From assembly GCF_900108105.1 (NCBI RefSeq), contig NZ_FNUR01000002.1, positions 248,001 through 312,000 of the forward strand: a DNA stretch of 64,000 nucleotides. The letters run 5' to 3'. Source of the DNA: Butyrivibrio sp. Su6 (GTDB taxonomy: Bacteria; Bacillota; Clostridia; Lachnospirales; Lachnospiraceae). The notes beneath the pieces are model-generated. The model searched no databases. It saw only the letters and a program-made list of their open reading frames with translations, and was not told the origin of the DNA. Shown piece after piece: positions 43,640 to 52,970 of this stretch. The position numbers were made by a program, and so were the translations under genes. The stretch's first letter is position 1. Each line of letters opens with the position of its first letter.

Positions 43640-45371
43640 CGGTGTTTTTGTAATAAGGAATAGACTCAGCCTTAATAGTGATGTTCTCCTTGCCGTAGGT
43701 GCTGATCAGTCTGTAGTAGATGTTGTGAAGACCTACATGTCGCGTTTTCTCATCAATTCCGTTGTACATGATGGAGAGGACTTTATCCGGATCAAAGCCG
43801 GATCCGTTGTCGGAAACTTCTATCGTCATCTGGCCATCCTGATAGGAGAAGTTTACTTCAATTGTGGGCTGCAGAACCGGAATACCGTCAGCATCAATGC
43901 CAAAGCCATGCCTTATGCTGTTTTCCAATAGCGGCTGAAGTATGGTCTTTGGTATTTTTGTGTTATAAAGAATGGGCGATATCTGATATATGAAAGAGAT
44001 ATTTTTCTTGAAACGTTGCTCCATAAGGTGGATATATGCGTTTGAATGCTGTATTTCCTGAGTGATAAGTATTGTATCATCTCCGTAAGAAAGTCCGATG
44101 CGCATGTATTCTGAGAGGTACTGGATCAGGTCGGCGGCATTTTCGCTGTTTCCTGTTCGCACCTCTGACTGTATAGCATCCAAAGTATTGTAGAGGAAGT
44201 GAGGATTTACCTGCTCGGAAGCTCTTAGCATTTGGGCCAGATATTTCTCAGATTCCTCTTTTTTTATCTGCTCGATCTGAGACTGAATGGTATCGTACAT
44301 CTGGTTAATTGATTTGTTCAGTCTTCCAATCTCATCATTTGTCTTGAATTCTTTCTTCTTGTCGTAGGTTCCAAGCTCAATCTCTTTTACAATCTCAGCC
44401 TGGATCTGGATGGGCTTACTGATGTACCTGGATAAAAGAAGCGAAATAACGGCAAGAACAACTACTATGAGCAAAAGAAATAGTGCAATAGTATTGTTGT
44501 TCAATCCCAAAATATCGTACAGGGAAGCTGCGCTTGTGTGGTATAAAAGGTATGTATTTGGAATTGAGAGCGTAGTCAGTATCCAGCACTCGTGGTTGTC
44601 AGCAAAAGAGGCATGGGCACCTGTGATCTCCAGTTTTTTATACAGCGCTGAATAATTGGCAAGTGCATCATCATTTTCGGTATCTATGATATTTAAACAT
44701 TCTCCCTTTGAAAAAAGAAATAGTTCATGTGTATCGATATCTCTGAAGTTTACGCCTGAGCTTGTAAGCGCAGAGATAAGGCTGTTGTAGTTTAAGTAGA
44801 CAACAACGTAAAGCTTTGGAGCATCATTTTCAGATGCGATAGCCACAAAAGAATTTTTGTCAACGTACAGGGGATATACTATTGGAATGGTCGATATTCC
44901 CGTATTGATCGGGCTGTTCCTCTGAGTAAGAAATGTGATCCCACTGATATGTGAGAAGTCACTGGCAGAAAGGGCAGGCATTTTTTTGCCTGATGAAGAC
45001 CAGTTGTAAGAGTACATATTTCCTGCCGTATCAATGGCAATTGTGGAGTCAATAAGATAGTCTGAGGACTGCAGGTCCTCAAGATAGGGCTTTAAGTTTG
45101 ATTGTGAGAGCTTATCTGATGAGATGAGCTTTGAGAGATTCTCAGTACCAAATATTTTTACAAAGTGTTTGGTTATAACATTATAGTGGGTTGTGAGCGT
45201 GTCGGAAGCAAATGAGGAAGAGGAAAGAGATTCCTTATAATACCACTGACTGTTTCTTGAAAAATAAAAAAGAAGCGATGCTGATACGAGCACCAAAACA
45301 AAAACCATTATTATGGCAAAAAGAGTTAGACTTATTTTTCTAAATACCGGTTGATCTCTAAATTTTTTCAT
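43599..45371 (-). CDS. YesM-like sensor histidine kinase
   Basis: The 590-residue kinase has two membrane segments (about 12-35 and 294-315) flanking an extracytoplasmic sensor, a HAMP region (about 316-370, TNDEIGRLNKSINQMYDTI), then a His_kinase domain with the phosphorylated His391 in EQVNPHFLYNTLDA, and an HATPase domain with ENSIRHGF and VSDNGSGF. This is the YesM/LytS type that responds to carbohydrates. Four bases separate it from the response regulator. The pair is divergent from the sugar ABC importer at 47.1 kb, its probable target. Confidence 0.9.
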   Translation of the reverse strand: MKKFRDQPVFRKISLTLFAIIMVFVLVLVSASLLFYFSRNSQWYYKESLSSSSFASDTLTTHYNVITKHFVKIFGTENLSKLISSDKLSQSNLKPYLEDLQSSDYLIDSTIAIDTAGNMYSYNWSSSGKKMPALSASDFSHISGITFLTQRNSPINTGISTIPIVYPLYVDKNSFVAIASENDAPKLYVVVYLNYNSLISALTSSGVNFRDIDTHELFLFSKGECLNIIDTENDDALANYSALYKKLEITGAHASFADNHECWILTTLSIPNTYLLYHTSAASLYDILGLNNNTIALFLLLIVVVLAVISLLLSRYISKPIQIQAEIVKEIELGTYDKKKEFKTNDEIGRLNKSINQMYDTIQSQIEQIKKEESEKYLAQMLRASEQVNPHFLYNTLDAIQSEVRTGNSENAADLIQYLSEYMRIGLSYGDDTILITQEIQHSNAYIHLMEQRFKKNISFIYQISPILYNTKIPKTILQPLLENSIRHGFGIDADGIPVLQPTIEVNFSYQDGQMTIEVSDNGSGFDPDKVLSIMYNGIDEKTRHVGLHNIYYRLISTYGKENITIKAESIPYYKNTVTMVLQKIEVPRH

Positions 45372-45374
45372 AGT

Positions 45375-46949
45375 TTATCTGTTCTGAAAATCGGATGGGG
45401 TGCATCCGTATACGTTTTTAAATGCTCGTGAAAATGAACGGTAATCGCTGTATCCCAAAGATTCTGCAAGCGCATTTATGCTTACCTTTTGGGAACGGAT
45501 CAGCATTGCTGCGTGTTTCATTTTTGAGTAAAGCAGATAATCCCTTAAGTTTGCCCCTGTTTTCTCCTTAAAGTATGTCGCAAAATATGAGGGAGATAGG
45601 TGAGCGTTTCTGGCAATATCTTCAATCTTTATCATGTGAGAGATATTTTCGTTAATGTATTTTGCAGCCTCTTTTATTATGTCGTCATCAATACTGCTGA
45701 TATCAGGAGTCTTGTTGGCTTCAGGGTCTGAATATCCATAAATGGCATCAACAAATTCTGACATGGCGCAGAAGGTATCCGACAGCCATTTTTTGATGGC
45801 TTCTATGGTATTGCACTTATACAGTTCGGGACCATTTGCAATATCATTTATGTCTTCTTTTATGAAATTGGAAAACTCTTTCTGAATCTGGGCAAAAAGA
45901 GCGTAACACATGCTGTAAACATAGTTTGGAGGAGGCATTTTTACGTACAGTAAGCTGGTAAAAAACTCCTCGCAAAAGGCTTTGATATTATCTTTATCTC
46001 TTTTAACTATGAACTGTACAAGTGGAAGGCAGTCGATGTCCTGAAGCCTTAATGTGGGAGGCACTGTGCAGATATTCTCATAGGAAAAGATGTTGTTGCT
46101 GGAGTCGTAGATCTTGTAGCTAAGGCTTGTGAGAGCTCTTTCGTATGAGTAGGCAATTCCTGTAAGTTCTCTTACGGTGTCGCCGATCCCGATGGTAAAT
46201 CCTGTGTAGCTGTGTTTTTCAAGATTTTCGGAGCATTTTAGAGCCAGATTAAAAGGCGTTTCCTCGGAAGGAGTGATGACTGCGGCCACCTTTTCAGGGC
46301 TAACCTGCCAGGTCACGTGCCTTACGCTTTGAAGAGAATTATCTATTACGCCTATAAGTTCATCAATTTCTGCTATGTCGTTACTAAACTGAAAAACATA
46401 GACATATGAAGAACCAAGCCCTATATCAAGATCGAGGCTGTTTAAAAATGAATTGATGGAATTCAGATCTGTGAATTTCCCGGAGATAACCCTGTTAAAA
46501 TAGTCATCTGTGAGCTTTCGTGTATAGCGTTTACTCATGGGAGTGTGGCTGCTTTTGGCGTGATCAAGGCATATCTGACCGATATGATTGTTGATCTCAT
46601 CGGGGTTAACAGGCTTCAAAAGATAAGCCTTTGCTCCGTGCCTTATAGCTTCCTGGGCATAAGAAAACTCTCCGAATCCGCTTAAGATGATGAAATCGGA
46701 TTTGATGTTGTTTTCTCTTGCCTGCTTTATTATTTCAAGTCCGCTGATTCCCGGAAGATTGATATCAACAATCGCAAAATCAGGCTGCCACTCTAAAAGA
46801 AGCTTTAAGGCAGTGATTCCATCGTTTGCTGTGCCCAGAAGCTTTATGTTGAATCTATCCCAATCGATTATATGCTTTAATCCATCGATTACTGACTGTT
46901 CATCGTCAATAAGAATAGCAGTAACGTTCCTGATTGCAGATTCTTGCAT
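45375..46949 (-). CDS. YesN-like response regulator with AraC output domain
   Basis: The 524-residue protein has an N-terminal receiver (about 9-125, with ILIDDEQ, phosphorylated Asp62 in IVDINLPG, and YLLKPVNPDE), a long middle region, and a C-terminal AraC double helix-turn-helix (about 425-524, IKIEDIARNAHLSPSYFATYFKEKTG and NALAESLGYSDYRSFSRAFKNVYGCTPSDF). AGGAGAGG precedes the ATG. It is co-transcribed with the kinase and likely activates the divergent importer operon. Confidence 0.9.
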   Translation of the reverse strand: MQESAIRNVTAILIDDEQSVIDGLKHIIDWDRFNIKLLGTANDGITALKLLLEWQPDFAIVDINLPGISGLEIIKQARENNIKSDFIILSGFGEFSYAQEAIRHGAKAYLLKPVNPDEINNHIGQICLDHAKSSHTPMSKRYTRKLTDDYFNRVISGKFTDLNSINSFLNSLDLDIGLGSSYVYVFQFSNDIAEIDELIGVIDNSLQSVRHVTWQVSPEKVAAVITPSEETPFNLALKCSENLEKHSYTGFTIGIGDTVRELTGIAYSYERALTSLSYKIYDSSNNIFSYENICTVPPTLRLQDIDCLPLVQFIVKRDKDNIKAFCEEFFTSLLYVKMPPPNYVYSMCYALFAQIQKEFSNFIKEDINDIANGPELYKCNTIEAIKKWLSDTFCAMSEFVDAIYGYSDPEANKTPDISSIDDDIIKEAAKYINENISHMIKIEDIARNAHLSPSYFATYFKEKTGANLRDYLLYSKMKHAAMLIRSQKVSINALAESLGYSDYRSFSRAFKNVYGCTPSDFQNR

Positions 46950-47128
46950 ACTTCCTCTCCTGTAACATTTTTAATATTAGTATTTTGATGAATAAATAAC
47001 ATTTTAACACCAGTTCCCAAGAAAGTGTTACATATAAAATCAAATGTGTCCTTTTTATGTCCACAGGGGCAATGGTAAACTCTATACATGGTAACAAAAG
47101 GCTACATATAGCAAAACGGAGGTTAAAA

Positions 47129-48544
47129 ATGAAGAAGAAGGTTTTAAGTACGGTTTTAGCATCAGCTATGGCTTTGTCACTTGCAGCTTGCGGAAGCTCT
47201 GCAGATACAGCTGCAACAACTGATGCAACTCAGGCTACAGCTACTGAAGCAGCATCTGACACAGCTGCAGTTGACACTGGCGACAAGATTGTAATTGAAG
47301 TTTGGTCAGAAGATCGTCACGACGAAGACTATGTTCGCCAGATGATCGATAAGTTTAACGAAGAGAACACAGATAATATCTATGTTAATCTCACAACAAT
47401 AACAGAGGATTATCAGAACATGATAAACCTCGCCTATACAGGAGGAACAGCTCCTGACATCGTTGGTGCAAACGGACTTCCTCTCAATACATTTGCTGAT
47501 ACAGGAATCATTATTCCACTTAATGAATATATTGATGCAGATGAAGAATTCCAGAAAGTTAACGAGCCTTACGAACATGCATACGAAGGCAAGAACTACA
47601 AAGATGGCAACATCTATTTTGTATATAGTGGCTTAAGATCAGGCGTAAGAGTTGAGTACAACAAGGATCTCCTTGAGCAGAATGGATACACATCAATTCC
47701 TAATAATCTTACAGATTATGTAGAAATGGCAAAGACAATCACTGCTAACGGAAACGGCGATTACTACGGAATCGGATTCACATCATCATCTCCTTTTGAG
47801 AGACTTCTTGAGATGTCAGCTCAGGTTTCAGGTGTATTCTATTACGACTATGTAAATGGTAAGTTTGATTTCAGCGGATACAAGCCATTCCTTGAAAAAG
47901 GACAGGAACTTGTTGCAGCAGCTTATCCTGATCAGCAGGGTGTTGATAACATGAGAGCTCTTTTCACAGAGCAGCAGTTCACTCTTTGGTCAAATGCTTC
48001 TCAGGAAGTAGGTGTATTTACAAATCAGCTTCCTATCACAGACTTTGAGTGGGGCGTAGCTGAAGTTCCTTCACTTGACGGAGAAATCAAGGGTGCTCTT
48101 CAGACAACACCTAACAAGGCATACGGAATCATTTCAACAAGCCAGCATAAGGATGAGGCTTGGAAGGTTATCCAGTACTTCCAGTCTGAGGAATTCTTAA
48201 AGGGCTATTTTGAAGGCGGATATGATCTTCCTATTTCTACATACATGGACAGCGTGATTGACAAGTCAAAGATGGGAAGACTTTCAGATTTCTCACTTCT
48301 TTCATATGAATCAGTATATCCTGAACCACCTACAATTAACCTTCAGGGTGATAACTACAGAACAGTTCTTTGGAATGCGGTTATGGGATATGTTGATATC
48401 GACGAGGCTATTGAAGATCTGAACACAAGATACAATGAGGCTCTTGATGCAGACGTAGCTTCAGGATCATGCACAAGACTTGTTATCAAGGATTATGATC
48501 CACTTCACCCAAGCATGGGTACTGCAGAGTATTTAACAGAGTAA
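47129..48544 (+). CDS. Sugar ABC transporter substrate-binding lipoprotein
   Basis: The 471-residue protein starts with a lipoprotein signal (MKKKVLSTVLASAMALSLAAC, lipobox Cys21) and a Thr/Ala-rich linker, then a family 1 extracellular solute-binding fold (IVIEVWSEDRHDEDYVRQMIDKFNEE, TGGTAPDIVGANG). It belongs to the YesO/LplA-like set used for oligosaccharides. GGAGG precedes the ATG at 47129; 24 in-frame residues upstream were rejected. A hairpin after the stop may lower expression of the permeases relative to this gene. Confidence 0.9.
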   Translation: MKKKVLSTVLASAMALSLAACGSSADTAATTDATQATATEAASDTAAVDTGDKIVIEVWSEDRHDEDYVRQMIDKFNEENTDNIYVNLTTITEDYQNMINLAYTGGTAPDIVGANGLPLNTFADTGIIIPLNEYIDADEEFQKVNEPYEHAYEGKNYKDGNIYFVYSGLRSGVRVEYNKDLLEQNGYTSIPNNLTDYVEMAKTITANGNGDYYGIGFTSSSPFERLLEMSAQVSGVFYYDYVNGKFDFSGYKPFLEKGQELVAAAYPDQQGVDNMRALFTEQQFTLWSNASQEVGVFTNQLPITDFEWGVAEVPSLDGEIKGALQTTPNKAYGIISTSQHKDEAWKVIQYFQSEEFLKGYFEGGYDLPISTYMDSVIDKSKMGRLSDFSLLSYESVYPEPPTINLQGDNYRTVLWNAVMGYVDIDEAIEDLNTRYNEALDADVASGSCTRLVIKDYDPLHPSMGTAEYLTE

Positions 48545-48558
48545 GATAAAGATTATCA

Positions 48559-48595
48559 GGGGAATCAGAGCACTGGCCTGATTCCCCATTTTGTT
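48559..48595 (+). terminator. Intra-operon attenuating terminator
   Basis: GGGGAATCAG (48559-48568) and CTGATTCCCC (48578-48587) form a perfect 10-base-pair stem followed by ATTTTGTTT. Its place between the binding-protein and permease genes is the usual arrangement for making excess binding protein. Confidence 0.82.
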
Positions 48596-48626
48596 TCGAT
48601 AGTTTTGTAAATATAAGGAGTCAGGC

Positions 48627-49541
48627 GTGAAAAGGAAAAAAAATAAGAAAAAATTCAATTCAAACAGCATATCTCCAATTCTTATGCTGCTTCCTTCCAC
48701 TTTAATGCTGATAGTATGCTCGATATATCCTTTCATATGGATATTCAGGTATGTAACCTATAACTATAATGGTTTTACTGCTACATATACAGGAAGTGCT
48801 AACTTTACAAGAATGCTATCAGATAAGCAGTTTTGGGGCAGTGTGGGCACTACATTCGAGTATGCAGCACTTAAACTGATATTCATAATTCCGCTGGCAT
48901 TGTTTGTTGCTGTTCTTCTGAATATGAAGATGCGTGGATCAGGTTTGTTCCGTGGAGTTATATTCATGCCAACAATCATATCAACTTCAATTTCCGGTAT
49001 GATATTCACATTTCTTTTTGCAACAAAGAACGGAATATTAAATGCATATCTGCAGAATCTGCATATAATCAGTCAGCCGATAAAATGGCTCACAAGTCCC
49101 AATGTCATCATGGCAGCAGTAACCATCCTTGCAGTATGGGGCGGTCTTGGTAACTACATGCTATATTTCAGCACAGGTATGAACGGTATTAGTGAGGACT
49201 GCTATGAGTCAGCCAAGATTGACGGAGCCAATGCTTTTCAGACATTTTTCTATGTGACACTTCCGATGCTTGCTCCGGTATTAAAGACTGTTTTGATGCT
49301 TGCCATTACAAGCGCATTTAAGGATTATGAGGCTATCATGGTTCTCTCAAAAGGCGGACCTGGAAACAGATCAATGGTCATGTTCCTTTATATTTACAAC
49401 GTGATCTTTGGCTCTGGAAACGGCTCTCAGCAGCAGATTGGATATGGAGCTTTGCTCAGCGTTGTGGCTGCACTTATCGTAGGTGTTGTAACAATCATCT
49501 ATCTGTTTATAGCAAGAAAACTTGATCATATTACTGAGTAA
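48627..49541 (+). CDS. Sugar ABC transporter permease, first subunit
   Basis: The 304-residue permease has six membrane segments and the EAA loop CYESAKIDGANAFQTFFYVTLPML that docks the ATPase, as in UgpA/YesP. Translation starts at a GTG at 48627 with AAGGAG (48615-48620) just upstream. It is followed by the second permease after 10 bases. No ATPase gene is in the cluster, so it probably uses a shared MsmX-type ATPase encoded elsewhere. Confidence 0.88.
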   Translation: MKRKKNKKKFNSNSISPILMLLPSTLMLIVCSIYPFIWIFRYVTYNYNGFTATYTGSANFTRMLSDKQFWGSVGTTFEYAALKLIFIIPLALFVAVLLNMKMRGSGLFRGVIFMPTIISTSISGMIFTFLFATKNGILNAYLQNLHIISQPIKWLTSPNVIMAAVTILAVWGGLGNYMLYFSTGMNGISEDCYESAKIDGANAFQTFFYVTLPMLAPVLKTVLMLAITSAFKDYEAIMVLSKGGPGNRSMVMFLYIYNVIFGSGNGSQQQIGYGALLSVVAALIVGVVTIIYLFIARKLDHITE

Positions 49542-49551
49542 GGAGGAGAAA

Positions 49552-50418
49552 ATGAGAGAAACACATGCTGTTTATTCTACAGGAACAAAAACGCTCAGAG
49601 CATTGGCGTGGATATTCATTTTGATACTCAGTATTATGATGGTTTTTCCTGTGATATATATTATTTTTGGATCATTTAAGGCAAATGCCGAGCTTTTAGT
49701 GGGAGGATCCAATATCCTGCCAAAGAAGTTTATAGTTTCAAATTATACTCAGGCCTGGGAACAGGCGAATTTTGCCAGATATACACTTAATTCGGTGATA
49801 CTTGCTGTGGGAGTAATGGTGATCTCACTTCTTACATCTACTATGACCGGATATGTTTTTTCAAGAAAAGATTTTCCGTTTAAGAAAATACTTTATGGAA
49901 CCTTTATCGCATTTATGTTTATAAATGTTGGTTCTGTTTCACTTAGACCTCTGTTCGAACTTGCAGTTAAGATCAAGATGAATACAAGTCTTTTATCAGT
50001 AATATTTATCTCAGCAGGTGGCGGACAGGCTACATACATATTCCTTGCAAAGGGCTTTGTGGACTCACTTCCAAGAGAACTTGACGAGGCGGCAACAATT
50101 GACGGATGCACATTTTTTAAGACATACTATGCCGTTATTGCACCTCTTTTAAAACCTGTAATAGCAACAATAGCTCTTTTATCCTTCAGACAGGGCTGGA
50201 ACGAATACATTCTTCCTCTGGTATTTACTATGACAAATGATTCAATGAGACCTTTGACTGTTGGTGTAAACATGCTTAAAAACGCAGGTGACGGAACAGC
50301 AGCCTGGAACATAATGTTCGCAGGAGCTACAATTGCCATTGTTCCAATGCTTGTAGTTTATTGCTGCTTTAGCAGATTCTTCATGGGTGGTATGACAACA
50401 GGAGCAGTTAAGGGATAA
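49552..50418 (+). CDS. Sugar ABC transporter permease, second subunit
   Basis: The 288-residue permease is of the UgpE/YesQ type, with an N-terminal membrane segment, four or five more, and the EAA loop LPRELDEAATIDGCTFFKTYYAVIAPLLKP. AAGGAGG places the start at the ATG at 49552. It forms the membrane channel with the preceding permease. The next gene starts 8 bases after the stop, so the enzymes behind it belong to the same operon. Confidence 0.88.
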   Translation: MRETHAVYSTGTKTLRALAWIFILILSIMMVFPVIYIIFGSFKANAELLVGGSNILPKKFIVSNYTQAWEQANFARYTLNSVILAVGVMVISLLTSTMTGYVFSRKDFPFKKILYGTFIAFMFINVGSVSLRPLFELAVKIKMNTSLLSVIFISAGGGQATYIFLAKGFVDSLPRELDEAATIDGCTFFKTYYAVIAPLLKPVIATIALLSFRQGWNEYILPLVFTMTNDSMRPLTVGVNMLKNAGDGTAAWNIMFAGATIAIVPMLVVYCCFSRFFMGGMTTGAVKG

Positions 50419-50426
50419 TTATTACT

Positions 50427-52910
50427 ATGGAAAATATGTGGAAACTTACGGAGGGCGGATTTATCGGGCAGTACCTGATATCCGGCCCCGATGAAAAGGA
50501 TTTTTATACTGATAAAAAAGCAATAGATCAGTTAACTTTAGAGGGTATTTTGAGAGGAGAGTTTTCCTCTGATGATTGTGGTATAGATAGAATAAAGGGC
50601 GCAGCATGGAGAGTGTATGCGCCTTGCAAAGCAGATATGATTGACGTATCTGCTTTTTATTCTACCCTGAAAACGGTATCCTTGGCGGCGCAGACATATC
50701 TTTATGCGGACGAGGAAATGTGCATAAAGGCAAGGCTCTGGACATACATGAAGGCGTCTCTTTTTTGCAATGGTAAAAAGGTGGGCGGCACTGACAGAGC
50801 TGTATACAAGCCAATTGAATATGTTGATGTGGAATTAAAACTCCGAAAAGGGAAAAACAGTATTTATGCTGTGTGCAGCAATCTTGGTGCAAGAGACAGC
50901 AGAAATATTTTAGGAATACAGATTTTATCAGAAAATAAGAGCAGTATACATGTAGCTCTTTTTGAAGGGGGTGAGCAAAAAAGATTATATGATGCCTGGA
51001 AGTATCTAGACAGTATCAAGATTGAGGCATCTGAAATCGTGTCAGATATTAGAGAACCTGAGGGGGCCTACATGATGGAGGCTTTGGAGAGCCCTGATTA
51101 TGATGTGTGCGCAAAGCATATAGATGAAAAAGTGCCAGTTGGGAAATTTAAATCTGCTGTAGTTAAGGTTGGTGTAGAGATTTCTGAGTTTAAGCTTGAG
51201 AGAACTTTTGAAGATGCAGATAAGAGAAAGCCTGAATATGACAGGGATGTGTTTAGGGCAACAGCTGAGATTACAAGTAATAACAGAGGTGAGTTTGGAT
51301 TCTCAATGCCCAATATCCTTGCAAGACTGGAACTTGGAGTTTCAGATCTTGGAACGGACGGCGCTGATAGAAAGCTTCTTTTTAATACTCTTGATCTTAT
51401 TGAGCAGAGAGTGGACTGTGCTGATTTTGAGCTTTGCGGCTTATTTAGACTTCTTCACCTTCATGGGGATCTTTTTGATGAAGAACTGATGGCCAGGGTA
51501 AAAGAAGTGATTCTTGGTTTTAGGTACTGGATGAGCATGAAGGGCTCTGATGCCATGTGCTTTTGGAGTGAGAATCACTCGCTGATGTTTTACATGTGCG
51601 CCTATGAAGCAGGAAGAATGTACCCCGATGAGTATTTTGAACTGGCTGAAATGAATGGAAGGCAGCTTTTTGAATTTGGTAAAAAGAATCTGGAAGCCTG
51701 GATCAAAGACGTTGAGGAGTACGGATTTGAGGAGTTTTTGAGCTCTGTATATTTAAATGTTACTTTTGCCGTTTTATTAAATGTTGTTGATTTTACTGAT
51801 GAGAATACATCTAAGAGGGTAGTGAAAATTTTGGATGACATGTTCATTCATGTGGCAAAGCACTGCTTTAAGGGATGTATGATCGCTCCAATGGGAAGAG
51901 TGTACAGAGGCAATATCTATCCTTTTGCCCAAGGAATACAGGAAACTATAAGGATGTTTGATAAGACTGCACCGGGTGCCTACGGCGAGGGCTGGGGTGC
52001 GTTTATGCATGGAAGTAAGTACAGATTTCCTGATGAGCTTGTGGGTTATATGAGAAGTGAGCAAGATGAAAAGTACGAGACAGGCAATGCGGAAATTGTT
52101 TTAAAGAAGACTGCGGATTACTGTCTTACAAGTGTACAGTCGCCTTGCAGTCTTGGGAAGAGAAGATGGGAAAACGTAAGGCTTAAGGCACTATCGGATG
52201 AGATGGATGCTGGGGATGCAACAGAGCATATATACACAAAGTCTCTAAACGAAAGCTTCCATGGTACTTCATATTTTGAACCGGGTACATATGGATATCA
52301 GCAGCATATGTGGTACGCAGCGCTTTCACCAGAGGCGGTTATTTTTATCAACCATCCGGGAGTATCAAATGAAGAGTCAGATATGAGACCGGGCTATTGG
52401 TTTGGAAATGGTGTAATGCCTGCCCTTAGACAACAGGGCAATGTACTTGGGGGAATTTATAAGATTCCGGATGAGCACCCTGTGGGCTTTGTGCATATAT
52501 ATCTGCCTGAAAAGAGATTTGATGAGGTCTGCGAATTTGAAGATATCAGAAGTGTGATCGGTGCGTTGCCATTTGGTACTGAAAATGCTGCCGGGAAGTC
52601 AAATGGCGAGGGCAATAGTTCATGGCTGTTTCTTAGAAAGGCAGATGGCTATTTGGCAATCTGGTGCAGCCATAAGCCTTATAAATACTCAGATATGATA
52701 TTTGATAGTGAGCTTAGAGTAGCTTCAAGGGATTCTGCATATGTTGTTATATGTGGAAGTAAAACAGATGATGGATCTTTTGAGAATTTCAGAAATAAAG
52801 CTGTTTCTTTTGCCCCTTATTATGACAAGAATTGTGGAAAACTTTTTGTTTCCGGAACTGAATTTCTGAAGTATGAAAAAGGAGTAGACAAGACGCAGTA
52901 TGTAATATAA
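50427..52910 (+). CDS. Unrecognised large protein, putative carbohydrate-active enzyme
   Basis: The 827-residue protein has no signal peptide. The first part (about 1-170) looks like a beta-sandwich with WKLTEGGFIGQYLISGP and a strand-rich region, like sugar-binding accessory domains. The middle (about 290-600) is helical, with AMCFWSENHSLMFYMCAYEAGRMYP, a WSENH motif that I recall from (alpha/alpha)6-barrel carbohydrate enzymes, and ending around HGTSYFEPGTYGYQQHMWYAAL. The last part is again strand-rich. Catalytic residues cannot be named with confidence. Position directly behind importer permeases and before a GH28-like gene suggests action on the imported sugar. Confidence 0.6.
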   Translation: MENMWKLTEGGFIGQYLISGPDEKDFYTDKKAIDQLTLEGILRGEFSSDDCGIDRIKGAAWRVYAPCKADMIDVSAFYSTLKTVSLAAQTYLYADEEMCIKARLWTYMKASLFCNGKKVGGTDRAVYKPIEYVDVELKLRKGKNSIYAVCSNLGARDSRNILGIQILSENKSSIHVALFEGGEQKRLYDAWKYLDSIKIEASEIVSDIREPEGAYMMEALESPDYDVCAKHIDEKVPVGKFKSAVVKVGVEISEFKLERTFEDADKRKPEYDRDVFRATAEITSNNRGEFGFSMPNILARLELGVSDLGTDGADRKLLFNTLDLIEQRVDCADFELCGLFRLLHLHGDLFDEELMARVKEVILGFRYWMSMKGSDAMCFWSENHSLMFYMCAYEAGRMYPDEYFELAEMNGRQLFEFGKKNLEAWIKDVEEYGFEEFLSSVYLNVTFAVLLNVVDFTDENTSKRVVKILDDMFIHVAKHCFKGCMIAPMGRVYRGNIYPFAQGIQETIRMFDKTAPGAYGEGWGAFMHGSKYRFPDELVGYMRSEQDEKYETGNAEIVLKKTADYCLTSVQSPCSLGKRRWENVRLKALSDEMDAGDATEHIYTKSLNESFHGTSYFEPGTYGYQQHMWYAALSPEAVIFINHPGVSNEESDMRPGYWFGNGVMPALRQQGNVLGGIYKIPDEHPVGFVHIYLPEKRFDEVCEFEDIRSVIGALPFGTENAAGKSNGEGNSSWLFLRKADGYLAIWCSHKPYKYSDMIFDSELRVASRDSAYVVICGSKTDDGSFENFRNKAVSFAPYYDKNCGKLFVSGTEFLKYEKGVDKTQYVI

Positions 52911-52970
52911 TGATGACAGGGGATCAAAGTCATCATAAAATACTAGAAAAATCGCGGAGGAAAAACGGGT

